Shown here one piece after another: positions 46,066 to 58,372 of a DNA stretch of 64,000 bases. The notes beneath the pieces are model-generated. The model was not told the DNA's origin, searched no databases, and worked only from the letters and a program-made list of their open reading frames with translations. The stretch comes from Duganella sp. BJB476 (GTDB lineage Bacteria; Pseudomonadota; Gammaproteobacteria; Burkholderiales; Burkholderiaceae_D), in the NCBI RefSeq assembly GCF_003416895.1, contig NZ_QVIO01000002.1:124001-188000 (forward strand), given 5' to 3'. Both the position numbers and the translations under genes were made by a program. The first letter of the stretch is position 1. Each line of letters begins with the position of its first letter.

Positions 46066-48513
46066 TCAGGAAGCGCCGGGCTTGAACCCCAAGACTTTCA
46101 TCGCCGAAGCCAGTCCCTTGGCGGATTGCTCGTAGGCGGTCCACGGCGCATTGCCGACATCGAGCCGCGTGTGCACGTTGGCGACGGTCCATTGGTCGGC
46201 CCCATGCAAGCCGTCCAGCTCCTCCCACGCCAGCGGCACGGAGATGCCCAGGCCGGGCCGGCTGCGCGCCGACCAAGCAGCCACCGTGGTGGCGCCGCGG
46301 CTATTGCGCAGATAATCGATGAAGATCTTGCCGACCCGGTTGCGCGGCCCGCTCTTCAAGACGAAACGCTCGGGGATATGCTCCGCCATGTGGGCCACGA
46401 TGGCCTGTGAAAACGCCTTGACGTCATCCCAGCCATAACCCGGCCGCACCGGCACCACCACATGCAGCCCTTTGCCGCCGCTGGTTTTCAGGAAGGCCGG
46501 CAGACCCAGATGATCGAGGAAAGCACGCATCAGCTGCGCCGCCTCCTGCACCTGCGGCCAGGTGACGCCCTTGCCGGGATCGAGGTCGAACACCATGCGA
46601 TTGGGCTTTTCGTAGCAGGACGCGTTGGCGTTTTGCGTGTGCAGTTCCACCACGTTCCACTGCGCCGCCGACAGCAGGCCTCGTTCGGTGGCGATTTCCA
46701 GCATCGGCGGGTGGTCGGGATCGAGCGCGGGATTGAGATGTTTAACTCCGGGCAGCTTGCCGGTCTCGGCGTGCTTCTGGAAGAACAACTCGCCGCCGAC
46801 GCCGGCCGGCGCGCGCACCAGCGATACCGGGCGGCCCTTCAGGTGCGGCAGTATCAGCGCGCCGACCAGCGCGTAGTAGCGCACCAGCGTGATCTTGGTG
46901 GCGCCGCTTTGCTGGTCGATCACGCGATCGGGGTTGCTGATCTTGAGTGTGGCGGGCAGCTTGCCCTGCACTGTGCTTGCTGGCTGCATGTCTGCTTGCT
47001 CCTTGAGATGGGCCGGCACTTCGCGGACGATGGCGTCGGCCTTCTTGTCTTTGCGTAGACCTTTGAAGACGGCGTGGCGGATCGAACCCGAATGCGTCCA
47101 TGCGCCAAAGCTGACTTCCGCCACCAACGATGGCTTGAGCCAGTGGGCTTTCTTGTCGATCTCGCGATTGGGCGCGAACGGGCTTTTGTCCGCCGCCAGT
47201 TTGTCCATTTTTTTTTTGATGTCGTGCAGCGTGCCGGCGTTGAAGCCGCAGCCGACGTTGCCCGCATATTGCAGCTTGCCGTCCTTGTCGTAGGTGCCCA
47301 GCAGAAGGGAACCGAAACCGCTGCGCGAACCTTGCGGATCGGTGTAGCCGCCGATGACGAACTCCTGCCGCTGGCCGCATTTGAGCTTGATCCAGCTGCC
47401 GCTGCGGCGCGAGGTGTAAGCGCTGTCGCGCCGCTTGCCGATGATGCCCTCCAGGCCCATGCTGCATGCGGCCGCGATCATATCCTGCGGCGTTGCGTCC
47501 AGCGCGGCGCTGAAGCGGATGGTGTCGGACGGTTTTTTGTCGAGCAGCGCTTGCAGTCGGGCGCGACGCTGTTCCAGCGGCACCTGGCGCAGATCGCGGC
47601 CGTCGTGGAACGGGATATCAAACAGGAAATAGACGATGTCGGCGGGATCGTTTTCGTCGAAGGCGTTTTGCAGCAGGCCGAAGTCCGGGCGGCCGTTGTC
47701 ATCGTGGACGACGATCTCGCCGTCGTACCAGCCGGCCGGCAGTCTCATTTTTACGATGGCGTCGCGCAGGGCTTGCAGGTGATGCGTCCAGTCGTTGCCG
47801 TTGCGCGTGACCAGGCGGATGTCCTTGCCGTCGACACGCGCCAGCAGGCGGTAGCCATCGAACTTGATTTCGAATAGCCAGTCTTCGGGCGAGGACGGCG
47901 GCGCATCCACCAGCGTGGCCAGTTGCGGCGACAGCGTTTCCGGCATGGCGGCCTTGGGCGCGGCCGTCGGCAGCGCTTTGACGCTGTCCGGCATCTCATC
48001 CACCACGCTGAACTCATCGGCGGGCCGCGCGTAGTCGTCCTTCTCCTTGATGAGCAGCCACGGCTCCTGCTTTTCGCCCTTGCCCTTCATGCGCACCAGC
48101 GCCCAGCGGCCATGCATCTTATGCCCGGCCAGTTCGAACTTCAGGCTGCCTTCCGCCAGCGCCTTGCGCGGGTCGCCCAGCGGCCGCCACACGCCGCGGT
48201 CCCAGATGATCACCTTGCCCGCGCCGTACTGCCTGGGCGGGATCGTGCCCTCGAAGTCGTTGTAGGAAATCGGATGGTCTTCCACATGCACGGCCATGCG
48301 CTTGTCGTGCGTGTCGTAGCTGGGGCCTTTGGGCACGGCCCAACTCAGCATCACGCCATCGAGCTCCAACCGGAAATCGTAATGCAGACGACTGGCCCAG
48401 TGCTTTTGAATGACGAAGGCCAGCGCGTCGCCGCCCTCCTCGCCTCCTTCGGGCGGCTCGGGCGTGATCGCAAAATTACGCTTCGACTTGTAGGTTTTAA
48501 GAGCGTCTCCCAT
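46066..48513 (-). CDS. ligD: ATP-dependent DNA ligase D (phosphoesterase-ligase-polymerase)
   Basis: An 815-residue multifunctional end-joining enzyme. The 3'-phosphoesterase domain (about 12-160) contains QKHWASRLHYDFRLE. The ligase domain (about 195-500) has the adenylated lysine K217 in EIKFDGYR. The polymerase/primase domain (about 520-810) has FDLDPGKGV with its metal-binding Asp pair. The order matches Pseudomonas LigD. It processes and seals ends held by Ku. ATG at 48513. Confidence 0.96.
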   Translation of the reverse strand: MGDALKTYKSKRNFAITPEPPEGGEEGGDALAFVIQKHWASRLHYDFRLELDGVMLSWAVPKGPSYDTHDKRMAVHVEDHPISYNDFEGTIPPRQYGAGKVIIWDRGVWRPLGDPRKALAEGSLKFELAGHKMHGRWALVRMKGKGEKQEPWLLIKEKDDYARPADEFSVVDEMPDSVKALPTAAPKAAMPETLSPQLATLVDAPPSSPEDWLFEIKFDGYRLLARVDGKDIRLVTRNGNDWTHHLQALRDAIVKMRLPAGWYDGEIVVHDDNGRPDFGLLQNAFDENDPADIVYFLFDIPFHDGRDLRQVPLEQRRARLQALLDKKPSDTIRFSAALDATPQDMIAAACSMGLEGIIGKRRDSAYTSRRSGSWIKLKCGQRQEFVIGGYTDPQGSRSGFGSLLLGTYDKDGKLQYAGNVGCGFNAGTLHDIKKKMDKLAADKSPFAPNREIDKKAHWLKPSLVAEVSFGAWTHSGSIRHAVFKGLRKDKKADAIVREVPAHLKEQADMQPASTVQGKLPATLKISNPDRVIDQQSGATKITLVRYYALVGALILPHLKGRPVSLVRAPAGVGGELFFQKHAETGKLPGVKHLNPALDPDHPPMLEIATERGLLSAAQWNVVELHTQNANASCYEKPNRMVFDLDPGKGVTWPQVQEAAQLMRAFLDHLGLPAFLKTSGGKGLHVVVPVRPGYGWDDVKAFSQAIVAHMAEHIPERFVLKSGPRNRVGKIFIDYLRNSRGATTVAAWSARSRPGLGISVPLAWEELDGLHGADQWTVANVHTRLDVGNAPWTAYEQSAKGLASAMKVLGFKPGAS

Positions 48514-48562
48514 TCGAGCAGATTATGCCCGCCTGGCTCCAGACTCCGTGCGCTAGCCAACA

Positions 48563-48600
48563 TGTAAGCAATCTGGAGAGCTTGTAAGCGAATGTAAAGC
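48563..48600. promoter_or_regulatory. three phased TGTAAGC-type direct repeats
   Basis: TGTAAGC at 48563-48569 and 48583-48589 and TGTAAAGC at 48593-48600 begin 20 and 10 bp apart, which puts them on one face of the helix. They lie about 40-75 bp upstream of the -35 of the next gene. This is the layout of response-regulator sites. The regulator is unknown. Confidence 0.5.
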
Positions 48601-48638
48601 CCGTCAACGACGGCGATCCGGGCCGCGTTTTTTGCTCA

Positions 48639-48668
48639 GTGACACGGGAATTGTCCCGGCTCTAAAAT
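48639..48668 (+). promoter_or_regulatory. sigma-70 promoter of the Ala/Lys-rich protein gene
   Basis: GTGACA (48639-48644) and TAAAAT (48663-48668) are 18 bp apart. A small dyad CGGGA-ATTG-TCCCG fills the spacer. Confidence 0.5.
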
Positions 48669-48690
48669 CAACCTGAATGAGGATTTCATC

Positions 48691-49038
48691 ATGAACAAAC
48701 TTATCGCTACCCTGATCGCCGGCCTGTTCGCTACCGCAGCTTTTGCACAGACCCCAGCCACCGCGCCAGCCGCTCCGGCAGCCGTGAAAGCCGAAGCCAA
48801 GGAAGTCAAGACCGACGCCAAAGCCACCGCTAAAGAAACCAAGACCGCCGTCAAAGCCGAAGCCAAGACCGCCAAGGTAGAAGCCGAAGCCAAGAAAGAT
48901 GTCGCCGTCGCCAAGGCTGACGAAAAAGCAGACAAGGCTGATGCCCACGCCAAGGCGACCAAAACCAAAGCCAAGGCTCACGCCAAGGCCGAGAAAGCCG
49001 AAGCAGCAGCTGCACCAGCACCTGTCGTCACCAAGTAA
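48691..49038 (+). CDS. exported Ala/Lys/Glu-rich repetitive protein
   Basis: A 115-residue protein: signal peptide 1-19 (ATAAFA), then an almost pure Ala/Lys/Glu/Thr/Asp sequence with EAK and KAK repeats and no aromatic residues. It should form charged, extended helices like H1-like or PspA-type coiled proteins, but here in the periplasm. Function unknown; envelope stress or polyanion binding is speculation. It has its own promoter, phased upstream repeats and a strong terminator, suggesting high regulated expression. Confidence 0.75.
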   Translation: MNKLIATLIAGLFATAAFAQTPATAPAAPAAVKAEAKEVKTDAKATAKETKTAVKAEAKTAKVEAEAKKDVAVAKADEKADKADAHAKATKTKAKAHAKAEKAEAAAAPAPVVTK

Positions 49039-49079
49039 TTTCGTAGTACGCGGTGGCCCCCAGCCCACCGCTGACGAAA

Positions 49080-49134
49080 AAAAACCCGCCGGCCTGAACG
49101 CGATCAAGATCGCGCTCAGTGCCGGCGGGTTTTT
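49080..49134. terminator. bidirectional rho-independent terminator
   Basis: A 14-bp outer stem AAAAACCCGCCGGC/GCCGGCGGGTTTTT encloses an inner stem GCGATC/GATCGC. A and T runs on both sides let it serve both the Ala/Lys-rich gene and the convergent efflux operon. Confidence 0.9.
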
Positions 49135-49149
49135 CATTGGCCGTTCAGC

Positions 49150-50643
49150 TTATCGCTGCGCGACCTTCTGTGCCGCGTTGGCGCCGTCCCAGCCGCCGCC
49201 CAGGGCGCGGATCAGCGCCACGGTGGTGACTGCGCGATTGCCACGCAACTGCACTGCGGTGCGTTCGACAGTCGCCAGGTTGCGCTGCGCGTCCAGCAGA
49301 TCGAGGTAGCTCGAACGGCCGGCCGAATACAGCTTCTGCGCCAGGTCGGCGGAACGGCGTGCCGACACCACGGCATCTTCGATCTGCGCGGTCTGGCCAG
49401 CCAGGATGCGCAGGCCCGCCAGGTTGTCTTCCACTTCCGCGAAAGCCACCAGCACGCTCTGGCGATACGTGCCAACCGATTCCTCAAGCGCCGCTTCGCT
49501 GCGCGTGATATTGGCCTTGTTGCGGCCACCATCGATCAGCGGCATCGACATCAGCGCGCCCAGCACCCACGAACGGCTGCTCCACTTGAACACATCGGCA
49601 ACGGTATTGCTCGAAATGCCGCCGGCGTTGGCGTTCAAGGTCAGCGCCGGGAACATCGCCGACTTGGCGACGCCGATGCGGGCATTAGCCGCTTCCATCG
49701 TACGCTGCGCCGAAGCGATGTCGGGACGACGCTCCAGCAGCGACGACGGCAAGCCCGCCGGGATCACCGGCAGCAGCGAAGTATCGAGCAGCGGGCTGGC
49801 GCCGGCCGTGTAGCTGGCCGCCGATTTGCCCAGCAGGACCGCCAATGCATGCTCGGTCGTCACGCGCTGGCGTTGCAGGCCGATGGCTTCGGCACGCGAG
49901 GTGGCCAGCTCGGTTTTGGCGCGCGACAGGTCGAATTCGCCGATGTCGCCCAGGTCGAAACGACGCTGGTTGACCTTGACGTTTTCCTCGCGGGTTTGCA
50001 CCGTGCGGTTCAGCGTTTCCAGTTCGGCGTCGGTGGCGCGCAGACGGAAGTAAGTCTGCGCCACATCGGCCTGCACCGACAGCAGCACCGAACGATAGGT
50101 CGCTTCCACGGAAGCGGCGTCGTTGCGGGCGGCGCTGACGTTGGACGATACGCGGCCGAACAGGTCGACCTCGTAGCTGGCCGTCAGGTTGGCGCTGAAC
50201 GCGTTGCCCGGAGCGACCGGCGTGCCGGCCGGCAGGCCAAGCGCCACGTCGGACTGGCGCTGACGCTGTGCGCCAACGTTGACGCCGACCTGCGGAATGC
50301 GGTCCGCCTCGGCGATGCCGGCGATGGCGCGGGCCTGCTTGACGCGGGCTGCGGCCACTGCCAGGTTGGCGTTGGCCTTGGTGGCTTCGGCGATCAGCTC
50401 ATTGAGAGCCGTATCGTTGAAAGCCAGCCACCACTCGCCACGCGGTTGCGCTTCGGCGGCTTGCGCCTGTTTCCAGGTGCTGCCGTCGGCGGCAACCTTC
50501 ACCGGCGCAGGCAGCTGCGATTCCTTGAACGCGACCGGCACGTCCATCGCAGGCTGCTTGAATTCCGGCGCAGCGCATGCGGTCATCAGCAAGGCTGCCA
50601 ATACAGGCGCCACACCTTTAGCGATCATATGCAGCTTGTTCAT
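49150..50643 (-). CDS. RND efflux outer-membrane factor (NodT/OprM family lipoprotein)
   Basis: A 497-residue TolC-like channel. Lipobox LMTAC gives acylation at C23. The two repeats typical of the fold start near WWLAFNDTALNELI and LLERRPDIASAQRTMEAANARIG. It forms the outer-membrane exit duct of the tripartite pump encoded just upstream. It starts one base after the pump gene ends. Confidence 0.93.
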   Translation of the reverse strand: MNKLHMIAKGVAPVLAALLMTACAAPEFKQPAMDVPVAFKESQLPAPVKVAADGSTWKQAQAAEAQPRGEWWLAFNDTALNELIAEATKANANLAVAAARVKQARAIAGIAEADRIPQVGVNVGAQRQRQSDVALGLPAGTPVAPGNAFSANLTASYEVDLFGRVSSNVSAARNDAASVEATYRSVLLSVQADVAQTYFRLRATDAELETLNRTVQTREENVKVNQRRFDLGDIGEFDLSRAKTELATSRAEAIGLQRQRVTTEHALAVLLGKSAASYTAGASPLLDTSLLPVIPAGLPSSLLERRPDIASAQRTMEAANARIGVAKSAMFPALTLNANAGGISSNTVADVFKWSSRSWVLGALMSMPLIDGGRNKANITRSEAALEESVGTYRQSVLVAFAEVEDNLAGLRILAGQTAQIEDAVVSARRSADLAQKLYSAGRSSYLDLLDAQRNLATVERTAVQLRGNRAVTTVALIRALGGGWDGANAAQKVAQR

Positions 50644-50644
50644 A

Positions 50645-53833
<3,189 letters not shown>

Positions 53834-53838
53834 AGTTT

Positions 53839-55083
53839 TTATTCCTTGGAAGTGTCGGTCTTCGCAACGACCGCAGCTACTTTTTCATCTTTTTTAACTT
53901 CGGTTTTCGGCACGTTGGCGGCCAGCGGATCGGAATCCATGGCGACCACGGTCGGCGTGATCGGCGCGCCCGGACGTACCCGCTGCAAGCCGTTGACGAC
54001 GATCTTCTCGCCCGCCTTCAAACCGTCGCGCACCACGCGCAGGCCATCGATCGCAGGTCCCAGGGTCACAGGGCGGTACTCGGCCTTGTTGTCCTTGTCG
54101 ACCACGAACACGTACTTGCGGTTCTGGTCCGTGCTGATGGCGCGGTCGTTGATCATCAACGCCGACTTGGCGCCGGTGGAGCCGGCCAGCTGCACGCGGG
54201 CGAACAGGCCAGGCACCAGCATGCCGTCGGTGTTGTTGAGCGTGGCGCGCATGCGCACCGAACCGCTGCGTGGATCGAGCTGGTTGTCGACGAATTCCAG
54301 CTTGCCCTCGTGCGGGAAGCCGGTTTCGTTGGCCAGGCCGATCTTGACGGTGGCCGGCTTGCCCTGGTGGGCTGCGGCGCCGACGCGCAGATAGGTGTCT
54401 TCGTCGCCGTCGAAGGAAGCGTAGATGCGCTCCAGCGAAACCACCGAAGTCAGCACCGCCGAAGCGTCGACCAGGTTGCCCAGCGTGATTTCCGCTTTCG
54501 ATACGCGGCCGTTGATCGGCGACGTCACCTGGGTATAGCTCAGGTTTAGTTTGGCCGCTTCGTACAGCGCTTGCGCGGCGCGGGCATCGGCGTCCAGCTG
54601 TTTCAGGCTCGATGCCGAGGCGTCGTATTCGCGTTGGGCGATGGCTTTGTCGGCCAGCAGTTTTTCAGCGCGGACCAGTTCCACCTTGGCCAGGTCGGCC
54701 TTGGCGCGGGCCGAGCCGGCTGCCGCTTCGGCGCGGTTGGCTTCTGCCTGGAACGGACGTGGATCGATGACGAACAACACTTCGCCCTTCTTCACTTCGC
54801 TGCCCGGCTTGAAGTTGATCGCGGTGATGAAACCGCCGACGCGCGGACGGATCTGCACTTGCTCGATCGCTTCCAGGCGGCCCGAGAACTCCTGGGTTTC
54901 GGTGATGGTTTTCTCGACGACCACTGCCGCCGAAATCGGAGGACCGCCGGCTGCCGCCGGTGCTTCAGCCGTCTTGCCGGTAGCGTCTTCGCAACCGGAG
55001 AGGCCGAAAGCGGCCAGTCCCGCCAGCGCCATAGCGGCGGCCAGCGGCCGGGCTACGACGGTGAGTTGTTTAATGGTTTTCAT
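53839..55083 (-). CDS. RND efflux periplasmic adaptor lipoprotein
   Basis: A 414-residue membrane-fusion protein (AcrA/MexA family). Lipobox LSGC gives lipidation at C31. The barrel-sandwich hybrid starts near EFSGRLEAIEQVQIRPRVGG, an alpha hairpin covers about 115-175, and VTSPINGRVSKAEI begins the second lipoyl half. The tail is Lys/Val-rich. First gene of the operon. No regulator gene is adjacent and none of the upstream 140 bp shows a clear operator. Confidence 0.94.
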   Translation of the reverse strand: MKTIKQLTVVARPLAAAMALAGLAAFGLSGCEDATGKTAEAPAAAGGPPISAAVVVEKTITETQEFSGRLEAIEQVQIRPRVGGFITAINFKPGSEVKKGEVLFVIDPRPFQAEANRAEAAAGSARAKADLAKVELVRAEKLLADKAIAQREYDASASSLKQLDADARAAQALYEAAKLNLSYTQVTSPINGRVSKAEITLGNLVDASAVLTSVVSLERIYASFDGDEDTYLRVGAAAHQGKPATVKIGLANETGFPHEGKLEFVDNQLDPRSGSVRMRATLNNTDGMLVPGLFARVQLAGSTGAKSALMINDRAISTDQNRKYVFVVDKDNKAEYRPVTLGPAIDGLRVVRDGLKAGEKIVVNGLQRVRPGAPITPTVVAMDSDPLAANVPKTEVKKDEKVAAVVAKTDTSKE

Positions 55084-55227
55084 GTTTATTCCCTTTTATA
55101 TGAAAATAATTAATAGAAATGGCGGCACCGGTTGCCCTCAACGAATTGCGAGAAAACACGGTACTAGCGCCCCGCCGGCAAGCCAGTGGGGACGTGATTG
55201 CAGATACTGCTTAAAGGTTGGGGAACC

Positions 55228-56094
55228 CTATTCGGCTGGCGGCGTCTCGGACCGTTCCAGGCCGGCGATGAAACCGGCGATTTCTCCCAGCGCGTAACAC
55301 TTGCACGCGCATTCGTTGCGCGCCCCAGCTTCGTTCAGGGGCGACGGTGGCATTCGATTGACGGTGGTCTTGACGCCGCAGGCGATCAATTTGGCACCGT
55401 ATTGTTCCGCTTCGTCCCGCAGCGGGTCGTCTTCGGCCGACAGGATCAGTGCCGGCGGCAGGTTCTTCAAACGACTCGACTGCAAGGGCGAGGCGTATGG
55501 ATGGGTACGGTCGGCGGCGTTCGGCAGGTAGCCACGGTAGGCCGCCGCGCAGGCGTCGGCCACGTCCAGCAATTCCGGCGCGTTCTGCATCTCGCGCATC
55601 GACCAGGTGCTCAGGCCAGGATCGAGCATCGGCATCACCAGCACCTGGCCAGCCAGCGCGGGGCCGCCGCGGTCGCGCGACATCAGCGCGCAGACGGCCG
55701 CCAGGTTGGCGCCGGCTTCAATGCCGGCCACCACCAGGCGCTTGCCGGTCCAGCCCAGCTTGGCCTTGTTCTTCTTAGCCCAGATCAGCACCGCGTGGGC
55801 GTCTTCAACGGCGGCCGGGAAAGGCTGCACCGTCGCCAGCGTGTAGGCCGTGGCCAGCACGGTGCTGCCCTGGTTGTCGTCGGCCATGTGGCGCAGGAAG
55901 ATGTCGGCGTCTTCCAGGTCGCCGCCATTGAAGCCGCCGGCGTGGAAGAACACGATCAAGGTATCGCGCTTGATGCCGGCCTCGCCGCTGGTGTACAGGC
56001 GGGCGGCCAACGGGCCTTCCGCGCCGCGCACTTCCAGGGAGCGGACCTTGATCAGCTCCGACAGCTGCGGCAATGGCTCGACGGCTGCGCTCAT
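55228..56094 (-). CDS. alpha/beta-hydrolase fold-3 protein lacking catalytic residues
   Basis: A 288-residue relative of the hormone-sensitive lipase/esterase family: FHAGGF replaces the HGGGF oxyanion block, and ASPLQSSRLKNLPPALIL and AEDDPLRDEAEQYGAKL fit well. But the nucleophile motif GDSAGG is GIEAGA, with Glu in place of Ser, and the terminal catalytic His segment (normally MIHGF) is absent. It therefore looks like a pseudo-hydrolase or a protein with altered chemistry. ATG 56094 overlaps the stop of the 69-residue gene. The frame is otherwise intact. Confidence 0.8.
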   Translation of the reverse strand: MSAAVEPLPQLSELIKVRSLEVRGAEGPLAARLYTSGEAGIKRDTLIVFFHAGGFNGGDLEDADIFLRHMADDNQGSTVLATAYTLATVQPFPAAVEDAHAVLIWAKKNKAKLGWTGKRLVVAGIEAGANLAAVCALMSRDRGGPALAGQVLVMPMLDPGLSTWSMREMQNAPELLDVADACAAAYRGYLPNAADRTHPYASPLQSSRLKNLPPALILSAEDDPLRDEAEQYGAKLIACGVKTTVNRMPPSPLNEAGARNECACKCYALGEIAGFIAGLERSETPPAE

Positions 56095-56300
56095 CTTTGC
56101 ACCGTATCCGATGGGCTGGACAGCATGGCGGTGTCGGCGCAGGCGAAGGTCTCGCCGGCGGCCGCCTCGGTCAGGGCACGAACGCCGGTCGCTTCGGCCT
56201 TGGCCGCCTGCGAGTAGGCATCGGTATAGACCACGCTCGCCAGGGCGACCGAAGTCAGCGCCAGTGCGATCGTTGCAAAAATTCCATTCCGATATTTCAT
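56091..56300 (-). CDS. small exported or membrane-anchored protein
   Basis: A 69-residue product with an N-terminal hydrophobic helix (KYRNGIFATIALALTSVALASVVY), either an uncleaved anchor or a signal peptide, and an Ala/Thr-rich tail with one Cys. AAAGGGG lies eight bases before the ATG. It is coupled by ATGA to the pseudo-hydrolase. No family recognised. Confidence 0.65.
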   Translation of the reverse strand: MKYRNGIFATIALALTSVALASVVYTDAYSQAAKAEATGVRALTEAAAGETFACADTAMLSSPSDTVQR

Positions 56301-56392
56301 GTTGAACCCCTTTCCTTCGATGTACTTTCTTGGTGCAGTACAGCAATCTTAAACTTGATCTACAATCTGATAAATAGTGCAATGTCGAATTG

Positions 56393-56414
56393 ATTGTTCA
56401 GGATTCCGAACAAT
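56393..56414. promoter_or_regulatory. inverted repeat at the LysR start, candidate autoregulatory site
   Basis: ATTGTTC (56393-56399) and GAACAAT (56408-56414) form a perfect dyad with an 8-bp spacer, 11 bp before the LysR ATG in the divergent intergenic region. Confidence 0.5.
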
Positions 56415-56425
56415 GGGATGAATAG

Positions 56426-57382
56426 ATGAATAAACTGCAAGCAATGGAAGTCTTCGTCCAGGTAGTCGATGCCGGCGGCTTCACGCGCGCGGCCGACAAT
56501 ATGCAGCTGCCCAAGGCCACCGTCTCCACGCTGATCCAGTCGCTGGAGGCCACGCTGTCGGTCAAGCTGCTGCACCGGACCACGCGCCAGGTCAGCGTGA
56601 CGGCCGACGGCGCCGCCTATTATGAGCGCTGCCTGCGCATCCTGTCGGACGTGCGCGAGGCCGAGGAATCGCTGTCGCGCACGCGCCTGAGCCCCAGCGG
56701 ACGGCTGCGGGTGGACGCGCCCACCGGCCTGGCCAGCGACGTGCTGATCCCCGCCCTGCCCGACTTCTTCACGCGCTACCCGGACATCCAGCTGGAACTG
56801 GGCTGCAGCGACCGCACCATCGATTTGATCGAGGAAGGCGTGGACTGCGCGGTGCGCGGCGGCGTATTGGGCGACTCCAACCTGATCGCGCGGCGCGTGG
56901 GCATCCTGCAATTCGTCACCTGCGCCACGCCGGGCTACCTGGACCGCTACGGTCGGCCGGCGCATCCCGATGAACTGATGCGCCACCGCTGCGTGAACTA
57001 TTTTTCATCCCGCACCGGCAAGCTGTTCGACTGGGACTTCTCCCGCGACGGCCACCGGATACAGGTCGCCCTGCCCGGCCACATCGCCGTCAACGACACC
57101 AACGCCTACATTGCGGCCGGCCTGGCGGGACTGGGCATCCTGCAGATGCCGAACTTTATGATGGAGCCCATGCTCAAGGACGGCCGCTTCGAACAGCTGC
57201 TGGCCGACTGGAGCACCGATCCGCTGCCGGTGCACGTGGTCTATCCGCAGAACCGCCACCTGTCGGCCAAGGTGCGCGTGTTTGTCGAATGGGTCGCCGA
57301 ACTGTTTTCCAACCATCCGGGCATGCGCCTGCCGAAAGCCCCGCCGCCGGCGCGCCCGATTCCATTTGAGGTTGCACTATGA
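56426..57382 (+). CDS. LysR-family transcriptional regulator
   Basis: A 318-residue regulator: N-terminal HTH (KLQAMEVFVQVVDAGGFTRAAD, then LPKATVSTLIQSLEATL) and a periplasmic-binding-protein-like sensor domain from about 90 to 295. It is divergent from the small protein/pseudo-hydrolase pair and probably controls it. It overlaps the downstream dehydrogenase by ATGA, so that enzyme is made together with its regulator. The CrgA/AaeR-like subgroup is suggested by VTADGAAYYERC. Confidence 0.92.
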   Translation: MNKLQAMEVFVQVVDAGGFTRAADNMQLPKATVSTLIQSLEATLSVKLLHRTTRQVSVTADGAAYYERCLRILSDVREAEESLSRTRLSPSGRLRVDAPTGLASDVLIPALPDFFTRYPDIQLELGCSDRTIDLIEEGVDCAVRGGVLGDSNLIARRVGILQFVTCATPGYLDRYGRPAHPDELMRHRCVNYFSSRTGKLFDWDFSRDGHRIQVALPGHIAVNDTNAYIAAGLAGLGILQMPNFMMEPMLKDGRFEQLLADWSTDPLPVHVVYPQNRHLSAKVRVFVEWVAELFSNHPGMRLPKAPPPARPIPFEVAL

Positions 57383-58350
57383 CTGATATTCACCGCATCG
57401 TTTTCCTCGACCGCGACAGCGTGATCGCCAACATCCGCAAGCCTGCGTTCGCGCACGAGTGGACCGAGTACCCGGCCACTACGGCGGCCGACGCCATGCA
57501 GCGCCTGCGCGATGCGCGCGCCACCATCGCCATCACCAACAAGGTGCCGTTGCGCGCGGCCGACCTGGCGCAGCTGCCGGACCTGAAGATGATCGCGGTG
57601 GCCGCCACCGGCACCGACATCGTCGACCTGGCGGCCTGCCGCGAGCGCGGCATCGTCGTCTCCAACATCCGCAACTACGCGGTGCACACGCTGCCCGAGC
57701 ACACCTTCGCATTGATATTGGCGCTGCGCCGCCAGCTGGTGGCCTACCGCGCCGACATCGAGGCCGGCTTGTGGCAGAAGTCCGACCGATTCTGCCTGTT
57801 CGGCCATCCGATCGCCGACCTGGCGGGCAGCCGTCTGGGCCTGTTTGGCTACGGCGCGCTGGGGCGCTCGGTGGCGCAGATCGCGCGCGCGTTCGGCATG
57901 GAGGTGATCGTGCATACGCGCTCGCCGCTGCCGGACGCCACGGCCGACGGCGTGCGCGAAGCAGGCTTCGACGAAGTACTCGAAACCTCGGACATCATCA
58001 GCCTGCACCTGCCGCTGAACGACAAGACGCGCAATATGATCAGCGCGAAAGAGCTGATCCGCATGAAGCGCAACGCCCTGCTGATCAACACCGCGCGCGG
58101 TGGGCTGGTGGACGAGACCGCGCTGGCCGATGCACTGCGCAGCGGCGTGATCGCCGGCGCCGGCTTCGACGTGCTGGTGAAGGAACCGCCGCCGGAGGAC
58201 AACGTGCTGCTCAACCTGCGGCTGCCCAACTTCATCCTGACGCCGCATTCGGCCTGGGCCAGCTCGCAGGCCATGCAGGTGCTGGTGGATCAGCTGATCG
58301 ACAACGTCGAGGCGTGGGCAGTGGGCGCGCCCAAGAACGTGCTTGGCTGA
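57379..58350 (+). CDS. D-2-hydroxyacid dehydrogenase (HprA/GhrB-like)
   Basis: A 323-residue NAD(P)-dependent dehydrogenase interconverting 2-oxo and D-2-hydroxy acids such as hydroxypyruvate/glycerate. Cofactor motif GLFGYGALGRSVAQ; catalytic Arg in INTARGGLVDE, Glu in LVKEPP and His in LTPHSAWAS. The length is normal. It is translationally coupled to the LysR gene. Confidence 0.92.
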   Translation: MTDIHRIVFLDRDSVIANIRKPAFAHEWTEYPATTAADAMQRLRDARATIAITNKVPLRAADLAQLPDLKMIAVAATGTDIVDLAACRERGIVVSNIRNYAVHTLPEHTFALILALRRQLVAYRADIEAGLWQKSDRFCLFGHPIADLAGSRLGLFGYGALGRSVAQIARAFGMEVIVHTRSPLPDATADGVREAGFDEVLETSDIISLHLPLNDKTRNMISAKELIRMKRNALLINTARGGLVDETALADALRSGVIAGAGFDVLVKEPPPEDNVLLNLRLPNFILTPHSAWASSQAMQVLVDQLIDNVEAWAVGAPKNVLG

Positions 58351-58372
58351 CAGGCGCGGCCGCAGCAGAAAA

